DNA of 14,105 nt from Firmicutes bacterium UBA1440 (GTDB lineage: Bacteria > Bacillota > Clostridia > Peptostreptococcales > Anaerovoracaceae), in the NCBI GenBank assembly GCA_002329565.1, contig DCTM01000020.1, positions 658 through 14,762 of the forward strand. The letters run 5' to 3'. The notes under the pieces were generated by a model. That model saw nothing but the letters and a program-made list of their open reading frames with translations, was not told the origin of the DNA and did not search any database. Position 1 is the first letter of the stretch, and each line of letters begins with the position of its first letter. Made by a program: the position numbers and the translations under genes. Below are positions 6,879 to 14,105 of this stretch, in pieces.

Positions 6879-7778
6879 CTATTTTACCTCCAAAATTTTG
6901 ACACCTTCCATATCGGGAGAAAGTTGTATTGCTTTCCAATTTTTGGACAATTTGCTAAGCTTGCCCTTGAGCTTCTCAGCCAAATTTTCTTCCTTTGAAA
7001 TGCACATGCAAGTTGAGCCCGATCCGCTGATGAAGAAAGCGACACCGTCCTGCTCCTTGCAGATGTTGCGTACATCCTCGTACTCGTAGATCAGTTCCTG
7101 GCGATACGGCTGATGCAGCTTATCTTCAACACCGAGCGAAACGAGGTTGATATCGCCGTTTTCCAGTGCTTTAAGCAGTACCGCCGCCCTCGTAACATTG
7201 AAAATCGCATCCGCATACGGCACCTCCTTCGGCAATACATTTCGCGCATCGTGAGTGCTTGTTTCGAAATCCGGGACCAAAGCGCAAAAGTGCAGATCCG
7301 GCGAGAGTATGTAGGATGCCGTGTGCGGCTTGTCACCGTCCATCAGAGAGGCACTCAGTCCGCCGTAAATTGCGGGCGCCAAGTTGTCCGGATGGCCCTC
7401 GATCTCATTACAAACCGCGAGGATTTCCTCCTTGGAAAGCTTGCTTCCGTTAAGCACATTGGCAGCCTCTGCGCCTGCGACTATCATCGCTGCCGACGAA
7501 CCGAGTCCGCGGCAAATCGGGATATTGGATTTAACCGTAATACGCACACCGCCGATCGGCAGTCCGAGATAATTCATAACTGCCTCGTAACCTTGATATG
7601 CGAGATTTTCTTTTGTGCAATATTCTTTATCGCAACCTATAATTTCAAGACCTTCTTCCGTCTTTTCAAACGTAAAATAATTATACATCGAAAGCGCGCA
7701 GCCGAGGGAGTCAAATCCCGGTCCCATATTTGCCGTCGTCGCCGGCACGCGCAGTTTTACTTTTTTTATTTCAGCCAT
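6879..7778 (-). CDS. thrB: Homoserine kinase
   Basis: This 299-residue cytoplasmic GHMP-superfamily kinase phosphorylates L-homoserine with ATP to O-phosphohomoserine, the substrate of ThrC. Motifs are the N-terminal VPATTANMGPGFDSLGCAL (11-29), the glycine-rich ATP loop PICRGLGSSAA (87-97), EGHPDN (127-132) and the C-terminal FISGSGSTC (249-257). Length is typical (about 300). The ATG follows the thrC stop after one base, with AAGGGAAG upstream, and the stop abuts the next gene. It is the middle gene of a three-gene operon. No truncation or odd residue is seen. Other GHMP kinases are less likely given the NMGPGFDSLG motif and the thrC neighbour. Confidence 0.96.
   Translation of the reverse strand: MAEIKKVKLRVPATTANMGPGFDSLGCALSMYNYFTFEKTEEGLEIIGCDKEYCTKENLAYQGYEAVMNYLGLPIGGVRITVKSNIPICRGLGSSAAMIVAGAEAANVLNGSKLSKEEILAVCNEIEGHPDNLAPAIYGGLSASLMDGDKPHTASYILSPDLHFCALVPDFETSTHDARNVLPKEVPYADAIFNVTRAAVLLKALENGDINLVSLGVEDKLHQPYRQELIYEYEDVRNICKEQDGVAFFISGSGSTCMCISKEENLAEKLKGKLSKLSKNWKAIQLSPDMEGVKILEVK
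6887..6891 (-). promoter_or_regulatory. Ribosome binding site of the HTH-ACT gene, inside thrB
   Basis: GGAGG lies 8 bases before the ATG at 6878, within the last codons of thrB. It fixes the start of the downstream gene at the thrB stop and indicates translational coupling. Confidence 0.85.
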
Positions 7779-7779
7779 T

Positions 7780-9246
7780 TTATTTACTTCCCTTCTCTGT
7801 CACATATCTGTTCATGAGCTCTTTGTCGACAACATTGTTGTGAACAGGCTCTGTAAGTTTCATTTTTTCCAAGGCCGCAGGAATTGGCACACCCGTCATG
7901 TCGTGCAGACGATCCATCAACTCAAATCCGGTATCTGCGACCGCCTCTCCCGTAAGAGCTTCGAGTACGCTTCCCGAAAATTTGTACGGAGATGCCGTCG
8001 ACAGGATTACATTGACGCAACCGTTATCGTTTTCCTGCTTGCGATCTTGGCATACTTTCCATGCCACTGCCGTATGGGTGTCTATAAGGTACTTGTGTGC
8101 CTCGTAAACACCCCTTATAGTTCGCAGAGTCTCCGTGCTGTCTGTACAGCCGGCCTCAAACTCCGTGCGTATCGCTGTCAATTCGTCTGCGGTCAGTGTG
8201 TACTCGCCGGTCTGTGCCAGCTGCGTCATGTATTCTTTGGTCTTTTCATGTCCGCATACCATGCAAATCAAGCGCTCAAGGTTGCTCGAAACCAGTATGT
8301 CCATCGACGGAGAGTTCGTGACGTGAAACGGCCGCTTGCTCTTATAAGACCCTGTCGTGAAAAATTCAGTCAATACGTCGTTTTCATTGGACGCACAAAT
8401 CAGCTTTGCCACCGGCAGACCCATCTTTTTGGCAAAATAGCCTGCGAGGATATCTCCGAAGTTGCCGGTCGGAACGACGAAGTTAACCGCTTCGCCGCAT
8501 GTGATACGCCCCATTGCCATCAAATCTTTGTATGCTTTGAAATAGTAAGCTATCTGGGGTGCCAGTCTGCCGATATTAATCGAGTTCGCGCTCGAGAGCC
8601 TGACGCCCGGAATGGTATCTCCTACATTTGCAAATATCTGCTTAACTCCGCGCTGAGCGTCGTCAAAATTTCCTTTGACCGCACAGACGTGCACATTATT
8701 TCCTTTGCAAGAAGTCATCTGCCGTTCTTGAACGACGCTGATGCCCGTCTTCGGATAAAATACTATGATTTCCGTTCCCTCGACGTCGGCAAAACCGTTC
8801 AGCGCCGCGCTGCCTGTATCGCCGCTCGTAGCGGTGAGAATGAGAATCTTTTCCTTTATATCGTTTTTCTTCATCGCCCGCGTCATCAACTGCGGAAGCA
8901 CCAAAAGCGCTACATCCTTGAATGCACAGGTCGGTCCGTGATATAATTCCATTACGAAGTCATCGCCCACTGCTGTCAACGGCGCAATATCGTCGTTCGG
9001 AAATCTGCCCGCGTAAGCGTTCCTGACGCAGTCCTTGATCTCTTCTTCGGTAAAGTCAGTGAAGAACTCTGCGAGGATTCTCTCAGAAATCTCGAGGTTC
9101 GTCATTCCCTGCAATTCCCGAGGATCAAACTTAAGTGAGTCAAAGCTTTCCGGTATATTTAACCCGCCGTCGGCTGCAATTCCGTTTAGAATAGCCTCAG
9201 ACGGTTTTGCTGTTATACTTTTGTCACGTGTACTGAAATAAAACAT
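7780..9246 (-). CDS. thrC: Threonine synthase
   Basis: This 488-residue PLP enzyme converts O-phosphohomoserine to L-threonine, the last step of the pathway. The N-terminal threonine-synthase domain is visible (MFYFSTRDKS, SEAILNGIAADGGL). The PLP-lysine motif is HGPTCAFKD with Lys110, followed by the phosphate/PLP-binding loop TSGDTGSAAL (140-149), SSANSINIGRLAPQ (218-231) and VPTGNFGDILAGY (258-270). At about 490 residues it belongs to the longer ThrC class, not the short 350-residue form. The ATG at 9244-9246 is preceded by AAAGGA. It is the first gene of thrC-thrB-ACT, with a promoter-like element at 9283-9311 giving a short leader. I saw no T-box or leader peptide in so short a leader. 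Confidence 0.96.
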   Translation of the reverse strand: MFYFSTRDKSITAKPSEAILNGIAADGGLNIPESFDSLKFDPRELQGMTNLEISERILAEFFTDFTEEEIKDCVRNAYAGRFPNDDIAPLTAVGDDFVMELYHGPTCAFKDVALLVLPQLMTRAMKKNDIKEKILILTATSGDTGSAALNGFADVEGTEIIVFYPKTGISVVQERQMTSCKGNNVHVCAVKGNFDDAQRGVKQIFANVGDTIPGVRLSSANSINIGRLAPQIAYYFKAYKDLMAMGRITCGEAVNFVVPTGNFGDILAGYFAKKMGLPVAKLICASNENDVLTEFFTTGSYKSKRPFHVTNSPSMDILVSSNLERLICMVCGHEKTKEYMTQLAQTGEYTLTADELTAIRTEFEAGCTDSTETLRTIRGVYEAHKYLIDTHTAVAWKVCQDRKQENDNGCVNVILSTASPYKFSGSVLEALTGEAVADTGFELMDRLHDMTGVPIPAALEKMKLTEPVHNNVVDKELMNRYVTEKGSK

Positions 9247-9282
9247 ATTTTTTCCTTTCGCTATTGCTTTTCTCGTTTATTT

Positions 9283-9311
9283 ATGATACTCTATCTTCCA
9301 ATGAAATACAA
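9283..9311 (-). promoter_or_regulatory. Candidate promoter of the thrC operon
   Basis: On the minus strand TTGTAT (9306-9311) and TATCAT (9283-9288) are separated by exactly 17 bases, matching 4/6 and 5/6 of the sigma-A consensus. It lies 36 bases from the thrC ATG, implying a leader of roughly 30 bases, too short for a T-box or attenuator. Confidence 0.5.
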
Positions 9312-9315
9312 GTGT

Positions 9316-9338
9316 TTTTATTTGAAAGACAGATAAAA
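9316..9338. promoter_or_regulatory. Imperfect palindrome between thrC and lysC promoters
   Basis: TTTTATTTG (9316-9324) and CAGATAAAA (9330-9338) form an inverted repeat with 8 of 9 positions complementary and a 5-base centre. It starts beside the thrC -35 element and covers the candidate lysC -35. It is a plausible shared operator, but AT-rich DNA gives such repeats by chance. Confidence 0.3.
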
Positions 9339-9354
9339 TTTTTTGATTTACAAT
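9326..9354 (+). promoter_or_regulatory. Candidate promoter of the aspartate kinase-asd operon
   Basis: AAGACA (9326-9331) and TACAAT (9349-9354) are separated by 17 bases, matching 4/6 and 5/6 of the sigma-A consensus. It lies 27 bases before ATG 9382, so the leader would be about 20 bases. A TTGAAA at 9322 is an alternative -35 but would give a 21-base spacer. Confidence 0.4.
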
Positions 9355-9367
9355 CAGACAACGAAAC

Positions 9368-9373
9368 GGAAGG
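9368..9373 (+). promoter_or_regulatory. Ribosome binding site that sets the aspartate kinase start
   Basis: GGAAGG lies 8 bases before ATG 9382. It favours the start at MLKVAKFGGSS over an in-frame ATG at 9343, which would lie inside the candidate promoter. Confidence 0.75.
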
Positions 9374-9381
9374 TAGCAATT

Positions 9382-10701
9382 ATGTTGAAAGTAGCAAAAT
9401 TCGGCGGCTCGTCTCTGTCCTGTTCAGAGCAGTTCGCCAAGGTGAAGGAAATCGTCGCAGCGGACGATTCGCGTAAAGTAATCGTCGTATCCGCACCGGG
9501 AAAGCGCTTTTCCGGCGACCACAAAGTCACCGACCTGCTCTATCTCTGTCACGCGCACCTACAATACGGCGTTTCCTACGAAACCGTCTTTGAAATCATC
9601 GAAGGCAGATTTTGCGAAATCGCATCAGGCTGCAATTTGGAAATCGACTTGGATGAGGAATTTGCAAAGATCAAAGAGAATATGCGCAAGGACATGTCTA
9701 TAGATTACCTCGTATCGCGCGGTGAATATTTGAACGCCAAACTGATGGCCGAGTATCTCGGTTATGAGTTCGTCGACTCATCTCAATGGCTGTTCTTCAA
9801 CTTTGACGGGAAAATAAATATCGAAAAGACGGAAAAAGCGCTTAACGAAATATTTGCGTTGCATGACAAAATCGTATTGCCGGGATTCTACGGCTGCGGA
9901 TCCGACGGCTCCGTAAAGGTGTTCTCGCGCGGCGGCTCAGATATAAGCGGTTCCTTGGCGGCAGCGGCACTTAATGCTGATGCCTATGAGAACTGGACGG
10001 ATGTACCCGGCATCCTCATGGCTGACCCTCGCATCGTAGATAACCCGCGCGTAATCTCCGAAGTCACATTCAGCGAGCTGCGTGAGCTTTCCTACATGGG
10101 TGCCGATGTACTTCATCAAGAGACCGTCTTCCCTGTGCGCAAAAAAAATATTCCTCTTTATATAAAGGATACAAACGACTATACTGCGCCCGGCACTCTG
10201 ATTATGGAAGATTTTCCGCCTGACCCGAGCGAGGACGGATTCAAATTTATTACAGGTATCTCGGGCAAAAAGAACTATACTATCATATCCTTAAATAAGA
10301 GCGGTATCTCCGACAGCATCGGCTACATCAAGCGCGTTCTCGATATCGTAGAACGATTCAATATCAATGTCGAACATATACCATGCAGTATCGACAGTTT
10401 CTCCATCGTGATCGCGCCCGGCACACAGCAAGAGCGCATTCCGCTGCTCATCGGCGAAATTTCCAAGGAATGCGAACCGGATTCTATAAAGGTTACGCCG
10501 GACATCAGCATTATCGCCGTTGTAGGCAGAAGGATGGCCTACCGGCCGGGAGTATCCGGCAGGCTGTTCAAAGCTCTCGGAGACAACAATATCAACATCA
10601 GAGTGATTGAACAAGGTGCGGACGAGATCAACATCATGGTCGGAGTAGAGAATCACGACTTCGAGAAGGCTATCCGCGTTCTGTATCACAGCTTTACCTA
10701 A
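9382..10701 (+). CDS. lysC: Aspartate kinase
   Basis: This 439-residue cytoplasmic enzyme phosphorylates L-aspartate to 4-aspartyl phosphate, the first step towards lysine, threonine, methionine and diaminopimelate. The catalytic domain shows KFGGSS (6-11), SRGEYLNAKLMA (112-123), FSRGGSDISGSLAA (181-194) and WTDVPGILMADPR (205-217). Two ACT domains follow (about 298-365 and 374-436), so allosteric feedback by an end-product amino acid is expected; which one cannot be read here. I start at ATG 9382 because of GGAAGG and the conserved N-terminus. It shares a transcript with asd, 29 bases downstream, and is divergent from thrC. There is no fused homoserine dehydrogenase. The symbol is generic; isozyme identity (lysC, dapG, thrA-like) is unresolved. 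Confidence 0.94.
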   Translation: MLKVAKFGGSSLSCSEQFAKVKEIVAADDSRKVIVVSAPGKRFSGDHKVTDLLYLCHAHLQYGVSYETVFEIIEGRFCEIASGCNLEIDLDEEFAKIKENMRKDMSIDYLVSRGEYLNAKLMAEYLGYEFVDSSQWLFFNFDGKINIEKTEKALNEIFALHDKIVLPGFYGCGSDGSVKVFSRGGSDISGSLAAAALNADAYENWTDVPGILMADPRIVDNPRVISEVTFSELRELSYMGADVLHQETVFPVRKKNIPLYIKDTNDYTAPGTLIMEDFPPDPSEDGFKFITGISGKKNYTIISLNKSGISDSIGYIKRVLDIVERFNINVEHIPCSIDSFSIVIAPGTQQERIPLLIGEISKECEPDSIKVTPDISIIAVVGRRMAYRPGVSGRLFKALGDNNINIRVIEQGADEINIMVGVENHDFEKAIRVLYHSFT

Positions 10702-10713
10702 AAATGACTTGCA

Positions 10714-10719
10714 AGGAGG
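10714..10719 (+). promoter_or_regulatory. Ribosome binding site that sets the asd start
   Basis: AGGAGG lies 11 bases before ATG 10731, a slightly long spacing. An in-frame ATG at 10704 sits upstream of this site and would encode the site itself, so it is rejected as the start. Confidence 0.75.
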
Positions 10720-10730
10720 AACAAAAAAAT

Positions 10731-11732
10731 ATGTCAAAAAAATTTAACGTTGCCGTACTCGGTGCTACGGGTGCCGTCGGCCGAGAAATGATTCACCTGC
10801 TGCAGGAAAGAAACTTCCCCGTATCTGCGCTCACACCGCTTGCCAGTGCAAGAAGTGCAGGCAAGGAAATTGAATTCCGCGGCGAGAAGATAAAAATAAA
10901 GGAAGCAACGACAAGCGCCTTCTCAGGCTTCGATATCGTCCTCGGTGCCGTCGGCAGCGGACTCTCCCGCGAACTGGCTCCCGCCATCAAAGCATCAGGT
11001 GCCATCTATATCGATAACTCGAGTGCCTTCCGCATGCACGATGACGTGCCGTTGGTCGTTCCGGAGATCAACCCCGACGATGCCAAGAAACATAACGGTA
11101 TCATCGCAAACCCGAATTGCTCGACCATCATCACAGCAGTAGCGGTCAACCCTATCAACAAGCTTTCCCCAATCAAGAGCATGACGGTCTCTACCTATCA
11201 GGCCGTCAGCGGCGCAGGCGCGGCCGGGCCGATTGAACTGCAGGAGCAAGTAAAGGCCCTCATTGAAGGCAACCCTGTCACAGCGAATGTATTTCAATAT
11301 CAAATAGCCGAGAACCTTATTCCGCACATCGGAAGTTTTCTCGACAATGACTATACGGACGAAGAGATGAAGATGCAGAACGAGGGTCGTAAGATCATGC
11401 ATCTGCCTGATTTGAAGGTCAACTGCACCTGCGTACGCGTTCCGGTCGTACGGTCACACTCTATCTCTGCAACCGTTATCACTGAAAATCCCGTTTCAAC
11501 CGCCGATGTCGCCGCTGTAATCGCGGACGCCCCCGGTTGCAAGCTGTATGACGACAAGGCCAATAAAAAATACCCGATGCCTCTGATTACAAGCTACCAA
11601 GACATCGTTTACGTAGGGCGCATTCGCAAGGATCTCACAAACGATAACGGCATTGCACTTTGGTGCTGCGGAGACCAGGTCAGAAAGGGTGCCGCCACAA
11701 ACGCCATCCAAATTGCGGAATTGTTCCTCTAA
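10731..11732 (+). CDS. asd: Aspartate-semialdehyde dehydrogenase
   Basis: This 333-residue enzyme reduces 4-aspartyl phosphate to aspartate semialdehyde with NADPH. It has the N-terminal nucleotide loop GATGAVG (11-17), the catalytic cysteine in NPNC (Cys130), the substrate/active-site region YQAVSGAGAAGP (156-167, Gln157) and RVPVVRSHS (236-244) with the conserved His243. A C-terminal YVGRIRKD follows (294-301). Length fits the Gram-positive Asd type. It is cotranscribed with the upstream aspartate kinase and followed after about 20 bases by a strong terminator. Product serves both threonine (via homoserine) and lysine/cell-wall diaminopimelate. No anomalies seen. Confidence 0.97.
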   Translation: MSKKFNVAVLGATGAVGREMIHLLQERNFPVSALTPLASARSAGKEIEFRGEKIKIKEATTSAFSGFDIVLGAVGSGLSRELAPAIKASGAIYIDNSSAFRMHDDVPLVVPEINPDDAKKHNGIIANPNCSTIITAVAVNPINKLSPIKSMTVSTYQAVSGAGAAGPIELQEQVKALIEGNPVTANVFQYQIAENLIPHIGSFLDNDYTDEEMKMQNEGRKIMHLPDLKVNCTCVRVPVVRSHSISATVITENPVSTADVAAVIADAPGCKLYDDKANKKYPMPLITSYQDIVYVGRIRKDLTNDNGIALWCCGDQVRKGAATNAIQIAELFL

Positions 11733-11751
11733 CAAAAGAATACGATAAAAT

Positions 11752-11791
11752 AAAAAAGACCGGCGGAATCTCCGTCGGTACTTTTGTTTTT
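11752..11791. terminator. Bidirectional rho-independent terminator between asd and gpsA
   Basis: The stem ACCGGCGGA (11759-11767) and TCCGTCGGT (11771-11779) has a 3-base loop and one G-U pair. It is extended by AAAAG/CTTTT around one bulged base. On plus it is followed by TTTTGTTTTT, ending asd; on minus by CTTTTTTATTTT, ending gpsA. It lies 1 base beyond the gpsA stop codon. Confidence 0.88.
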
Positions 11792-11792
11792 A

Positions 11793-12806
11793 TCAGTGAT
11801 GTTCCGGTTCATGGCGTTTCTCGCGCGACATAAGAAGTTCCACAGCCTCGTCAGCTCGAATCTCGCCCCTTACGACACGATAGATACATTCGGTAATCGG
11901 CATCTCTACGCCGACCTTTTGCGCAAGGTTGTAAGCGGCATCGGTTGTATAGATACCTTCGACGACCATGCCTACCTTTTCGACCGCCTCGTTCGGTGGC
12001 ATGCCTTCACCAATCATTATACCGCAGCGTCTGTTGCGAGAGTGCATACTCGTGCAAGTAACTATCAGATCTCCCACACCGGCCAGTCCCGAAAATGTCT
12101 GTGCCTGTGCGCCGAGCTTAACTCCGAGTCTGGTAATCTCCGCCAATCCGCGCGTCATCATCGCAGCCTTGGCATTGTCGCCGAATCCCATACCGTCCGA
12201 GATACCCGCACCGAGCGCGATTATGTTTTTCAGTGCGCCGCCGAGCTCAAGACCTGCGACATCTGTGGATGTATAAATACGGAAACGGTTTGTCATAAAC
12301 AGATCCTGCGCTTCTTCGGCGGTTTCTATATGCTTGGACGCCACCGACACCGTCGTCGGCATGAACTTACCTACTTCTTCGGCATGCGACGGTCCCGACA
12401 GGCTGACATATCTGCGATCCACGATGTCCTTGCCGAGCAGCTCTTCGGCGACCTCGGAGAGGCGCATGAGAGTTTTCTGCTCGATTCCCTTGGCGACGTT
12501 GATAATCAGCATATCATCGTGCATATATGCTTTGGCATTCGAAAGCGCACTTCTGAAATGCTGAGCAGGTGCAGCAAACAGCACAACATCGGCATCCTTA
12601 ATCGCTTCTTCTTGAGTAAAGCAGATTTCAATGTTATCCGAAAGCTTGACTCCGGGCAGATAGCGCGTATTTTCACGCGCAGCAGCCATATCCTTAAGAT
12701 GCTGTTCGTTTAAATCCCATATCCTTACGATGTGCCCTTTTGTGGCCAAGGTGTTTGCAAGCGCGGTGCCCCAGCTGCCGGCACCGATGTTGGCAATTTT
12801 TTTCAT
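11793..12806 (-). CDS. gpsA: NAD(P)-dependent glycerol-3-phosphate dehydrogenase
   Basis: This 337-residue cytoplasmic enzyme makes sn-glycerol-3-phosphate from dihydroxyacetone phosphate, the precursor for PlsY. It has Rossmann loop GAGSWGTALA (8-17), AKGIE with Lys106, SGPSHAEEV (137-145), ALKNIIALGAGISDG with catalytic Lys193, and GDNAKAAMMTRGLAE (209-223). A small His-rich C-terminus (RHEPEHH) is unremarkable. I start at ATG 12804-12806 because GGAGG lies 8 bases upstream; the in-frame ATG at 12821 precedes that site. It is 36 bases downstream of plsY and ends the der-plsY-gpsA cluster at a strong terminator. Motifs and length are normal. Confidence 0.97.
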   Translation of the reverse strand: MKKIANIGAGSWGTALANTLATKGHIVRIWDLNEQHLKDMAAARENTRYLPGVKLSDNIEICFTQEEAIKDADVVLFAAPAQHFRSALSNAKAYMHDDMLIINVAKGIEQKTLMRLSEVAEELLGKDIVDRRYVSLSGPSHAEEVGKFMPTTVSVASKHIETAEEAQDLFMTNRFRIYTSTDVAGLELGGALKNIIALGAGISDGMGFGDNAKAAMMTRGLAEITRLGVKLGAQAQTFSGLAGVGDLIVTCTSMHSRNRRCGIMIGEGMPPNEAVEKVGMVVEGIYTTDAAYNLAQKVGVEMPITECIYRVVRGEIRADEAVELLMSREKRHEPEHH

Positions 12807-12814
12807 ACTCTCAT

Positions 12815-12819
12815 CCTCC
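12815..12819 (-). promoter_or_regulatory. Ribosome binding site that sets the gpsA start
   Basis: GGAGG on the minus strand lies 8 bases before ATG 12806. It excludes the longer in-frame start at 12821, which would lie upstream of it. Confidence 0.85.
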
Positions 12820-12842
12820 ATTGACGGGGCGTCTTGCTCCGT

Positions 12843-13475
12843 TTATTTTTTAAAGTTCAGCTTGGGTTCTTCGCCTTTCATCAGCCGCTGTATATTTGCC
12901 TTATGTTTGTACAGCACAATCAATATCATTACACAAGCGTACGGTAAAAATGCCGGTATCCACAGATATGTCAAGAACGGCGCCGATAAGGCACCTATCA
13001 CGGAACCCGCCGACATGCGGCGTGTGATAAGAACCACGATTACCACGACAGCCAGCGCAGAAAATCCGAGTGCAGGCGAGATTGCGGTTAAGGCCCCGAA
13101 AGCAGTTGCCACGCCCTTGCCTCCTTTAAATTTAAAGAATACCGGCCAAATGTGACCCGCAAAGACAGCTATAGCGCAAAGAAATGCGAAGTTGTCCTGC
13201 CACCAACCGGTGAGCAACTCAGTTCTCGCTGCGAGGCAGCCAAGGTTTACACCGATAACACCCTTTGAAATATCTATAAGCAGCGTAAGTGCGGCCGCTT
13301 TTTTGCCGAGCACGCGCAATGCGTTTGTCGTCCCCGCATTGCCGCTGCCTTCCCTCTTGATATCAACTCCGTAGATTTTGCCGATTATAATCGCAGGCAT
13401 AATATTGCCGATCAAATAAGCGGCGATAAGCACGAAGATAAAAAGCAGAAGTCCGAAAATACTGATGTCCATCAT
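12843..13475 (-). CDS. plsY: Acyl-phosphate:glycerol-3-phosphate acyltransferase PlsY
   Basis: This 210-residue integral membrane enzyme transfers an acyl group from acyl-phosphate to glycerol-3-phosphate to make lysophosphatidate, the first membrane step of phospholipid synthesis. Three family motifs are visible: GSGNAGTTNALR (43-54), GHIWPVFFKFKGGKGVAT (107-124) and the C-terminal KHKANIQRLMKGEEPK (190-205). About five membrane segments are seen (roughly 8-32, 60-80, 97-115, 125-150, 160-188). Two adjacent ATGs (13475, 13472) are possible; GGGGAG gives 5 or 8 bases of spacing. The first overlaps the der stop by four bases, indicating coupling. The next gene gpsA supplies its substrate. Confidence 0.96.
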   Translation of the reverse strand: MMDISIFGLLLFIFVLIAAYLIGNIMPAIIIGKIYGVDIKREGSGNAGTTNALRVLGKKAAALTLLIDISKGVIGVNLGCLAARTELLTGWWQDNFAFLCAIAVFAGHIWPVFFKFKGGKGVATAFGALTAISPALGFSALAVVVIVVLITRRMSAGSVIGALSAPFLTYLWIPAFLPYACVMILIVLYKHKANIQRLMKGEEPKLNFKK

Positions 13476-14105
13476 TCCTTCTCCCCTTTTTCTCGGAAGA
13501 CAAATTTGATCGAGGTGCCCTCGAATCCGAATCCCTCTCTGATCTTATTCTCCAGGTACCTGGCGTATGAGAAGTGCATCAAATCCCTTTTGTTGATCTG
13601 GAAACTGAACAGCGGCGGTTTGACGCCAACCTGTGTGGCATAGTAAATTTTCAGGCGCTTTCCTTTGTCGGAAGGCGGTTGTTTCATCATCGTCGCGTCG
13701 GTAATCAGTGAATTAAGTTGGCCCGTCGGTATACGCAACGCACGTTTTTCGGACACATAGTCTACCAGGTCGATGACATTTTGAATTCTCTGTTTCTCAA
13801 GTACCGAGATAAAGACGATCGGTGCATAAGACATGAACGTCAATTCACGCTCGATTTCTTTTTTATAGTCGCGCATGGTGTTGGTCTCTTTTTCGATCAG
13901 ATCCCACTTGTTGACGACAACGATGATACCCTTGCCGGCTTCGTGGGCAATGCCTGCAATCTTCTTGTCCTGTTCGGTGATACCTTCTTCTGCGTCGATC
14001 ATCAACAGTGCGACGTCGCAACGTTCGATAGCTGCCACTGCACGGATAACACTGTAGCGCTCGATGTCCTCATTTATCTTGTTCTTTCTTCTGATACCGG
14101 CTGTA
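13472..14105 (-). CDS. der: Ribosome-assembly GTPase Der/EngA (C-terminal part, runs off right edge)
   Basis: The last 210 residues are present; the reading frame stays open to the window edge, and the 5' part (first GTPase domain and start of the second) is missing. The visible part begins in the G3 motif of the second GTPase domain (TAGIRRKNK, preceded off-window by the expected Asp). It continues with RYSVIRAVAAIERCDVALLM, MIDAEEGITEQD and G4 NKWDLI (about 65-70 of the fragment), then the C-terminal KH-like domain ending in FVFREKGEKE. Der is an essential tandem GTPase that acts in 50S subunit maturation. It overlaps plsY by 4 bases, consistent with the der-plsY-gpsA order known from Firmicutes. 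The GTG at 14036-14038 is internal, not a true start. Confidence 0.95.
   Translation of the reverse strand, partial: TAGIRRKNKINEDIERYSVIRAVAAIERCDVALLMIDAEEGITEQDKKIAGIAHEAGKGIIVVVNKWDLIEKETNTMRDYKKEIERELTFMSYAPIVFISVLEKQRIQNVIDLVDYVSEKRALRIPTGQLNSLITDATMMKQPPSDKGKRLKIYYATQVGVKPPLFSFQINKRDLMHFSYARYLENKIREGFGFEGTSIKFVFREKGEKE

Noticed and set aside
7840..8946. 368-codon open frame on the plus strand, antisense to thrC
   Set aside because: It lies entirely within thrC, which has every catalytic motif. The translation is rich in Arg, Cys and His with no recognisable domain, and I see no ribosome site. It is a shadow of thrC codon usage.
9247..9381. T-box or leader-peptide attenuator ahead of thrC or the aspartate kinase gene
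   Set aside because: The inferred leaders are only about 20-30 bases, with no hairpin, no threonine-codon-rich small frame and no T-box sequence.
11784..12713. 309-codon open frame on the plus strand, antisense to gpsA
   Set aside because: It begins inside the terminator, overlaps a fully intact gpsA, and its translation resembles no family. It is a shadow frame.
442..13939. The word TTGCCGGC recurs (826, 4186, 4372, 6466, 13932, and reverse complement at 442), suggesting an uptake- or Chi-like motif
   Set aside because: Most copies are in coding DNA, where Gly/Ala/Pro codons favour this word in this genome, and there is no consistent spacing or strand. A genome-wide count would be needed to revive it.
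14036..14038. GTG as a true start of a 188-residue GTPase gene
   Set aside because: The same frame continues upstream to the window edge with conserved Der residues (TAGIRRKNK and onward), so this is an internal codon of der.
1..14105. Mobile elements, CRISPR arrays, toxin-antitoxin or defence genes, tRNA/rRNA
   Set aside because: Every long gene is a recognised housekeeping or transport gene. I saw no transposase, integrase, regular direct repeats, tRNA-like fold, or abrupt change in base composition.

Overview
The window looks like an ordinary chromosomal segment of a low-to-mid GC Gram-positive bacterium, most likely a Clostridia-type member of the Bacillota. The evidence is: strong GGAGG-type ribosome binding sites, the der-plsY-gpsA gene order, a UPF0735/PheB-type HTH-ACT protein beside thrB, and a short Cys-rich FeoB of a type I associate with anaerobic Firmicutes. 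The taxonomic call is an inference without any database search. I see no phage, insertion sequence, CRISPR array, tRNA or rRNA.

Layout. (1) Positions 1-4073, minus strand: a branched-chain/hydrophobic amino acid ABC transporter operon in the order livK (lipoprotein binding protein), livH, livM, livG, livF. Junctions are tight or overlapping, and livF runs off the left edge. (2) 4074-4426: a 353-base divergent intergenic region with weak promoter-like elements and one Fur-box-like AT palindrome. (3) 4427-6259, plus strand: a 610-residue FeoB-family GTPase/transporter with no feoA. (4) 6260-6440: a convergent gap with two hairpins, one of them a good terminator for the minus-strand operon to its right. 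(5) 6441-9246, minus strand: thrC, thrB and an HTH-ACT regulator-like gene, packed with 0-1 base gaps. (6) 9247-9381: a compact divergent promoter region with an imperfect palindrome between the two -35 elements. (7) 9382-11732, plus strand: aspartate kinase and aspartate-semialdehyde dehydrogenase (asd). (8) 11752-11791: a bidirectional terminator. (9) 11793-14105, minus strand: gpsA, plsY and the 3' part of der.

How the genes fit together. The central 6.4-11.7 kb block encodes the aspartate-to-threonine route on two divergent transcripts: aspartate kinase and asd make aspartate semialdehyde, while thrB and thrC convert homoserine to threonine. The step between them, homoserine dehydrogenase (hom), is not in this window. 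The HTH-ACT protein is a plausible but unproven regulator of this block. On the right, gpsA makes glycerol-3-phosphate and plsY acylates it at the start of phospholipid synthesis, next to the ribosome-assembly GTPase Der. On the left, the Liv system imports amino acids and FeoB moves a divalent metal, classically Fe(II).

I found no convincing evidence of an undescribed system. The most useful leads are the thr/lysC divergent operator candidate, the HTH-ACT gene, and the Cys-rich FeoB variant.
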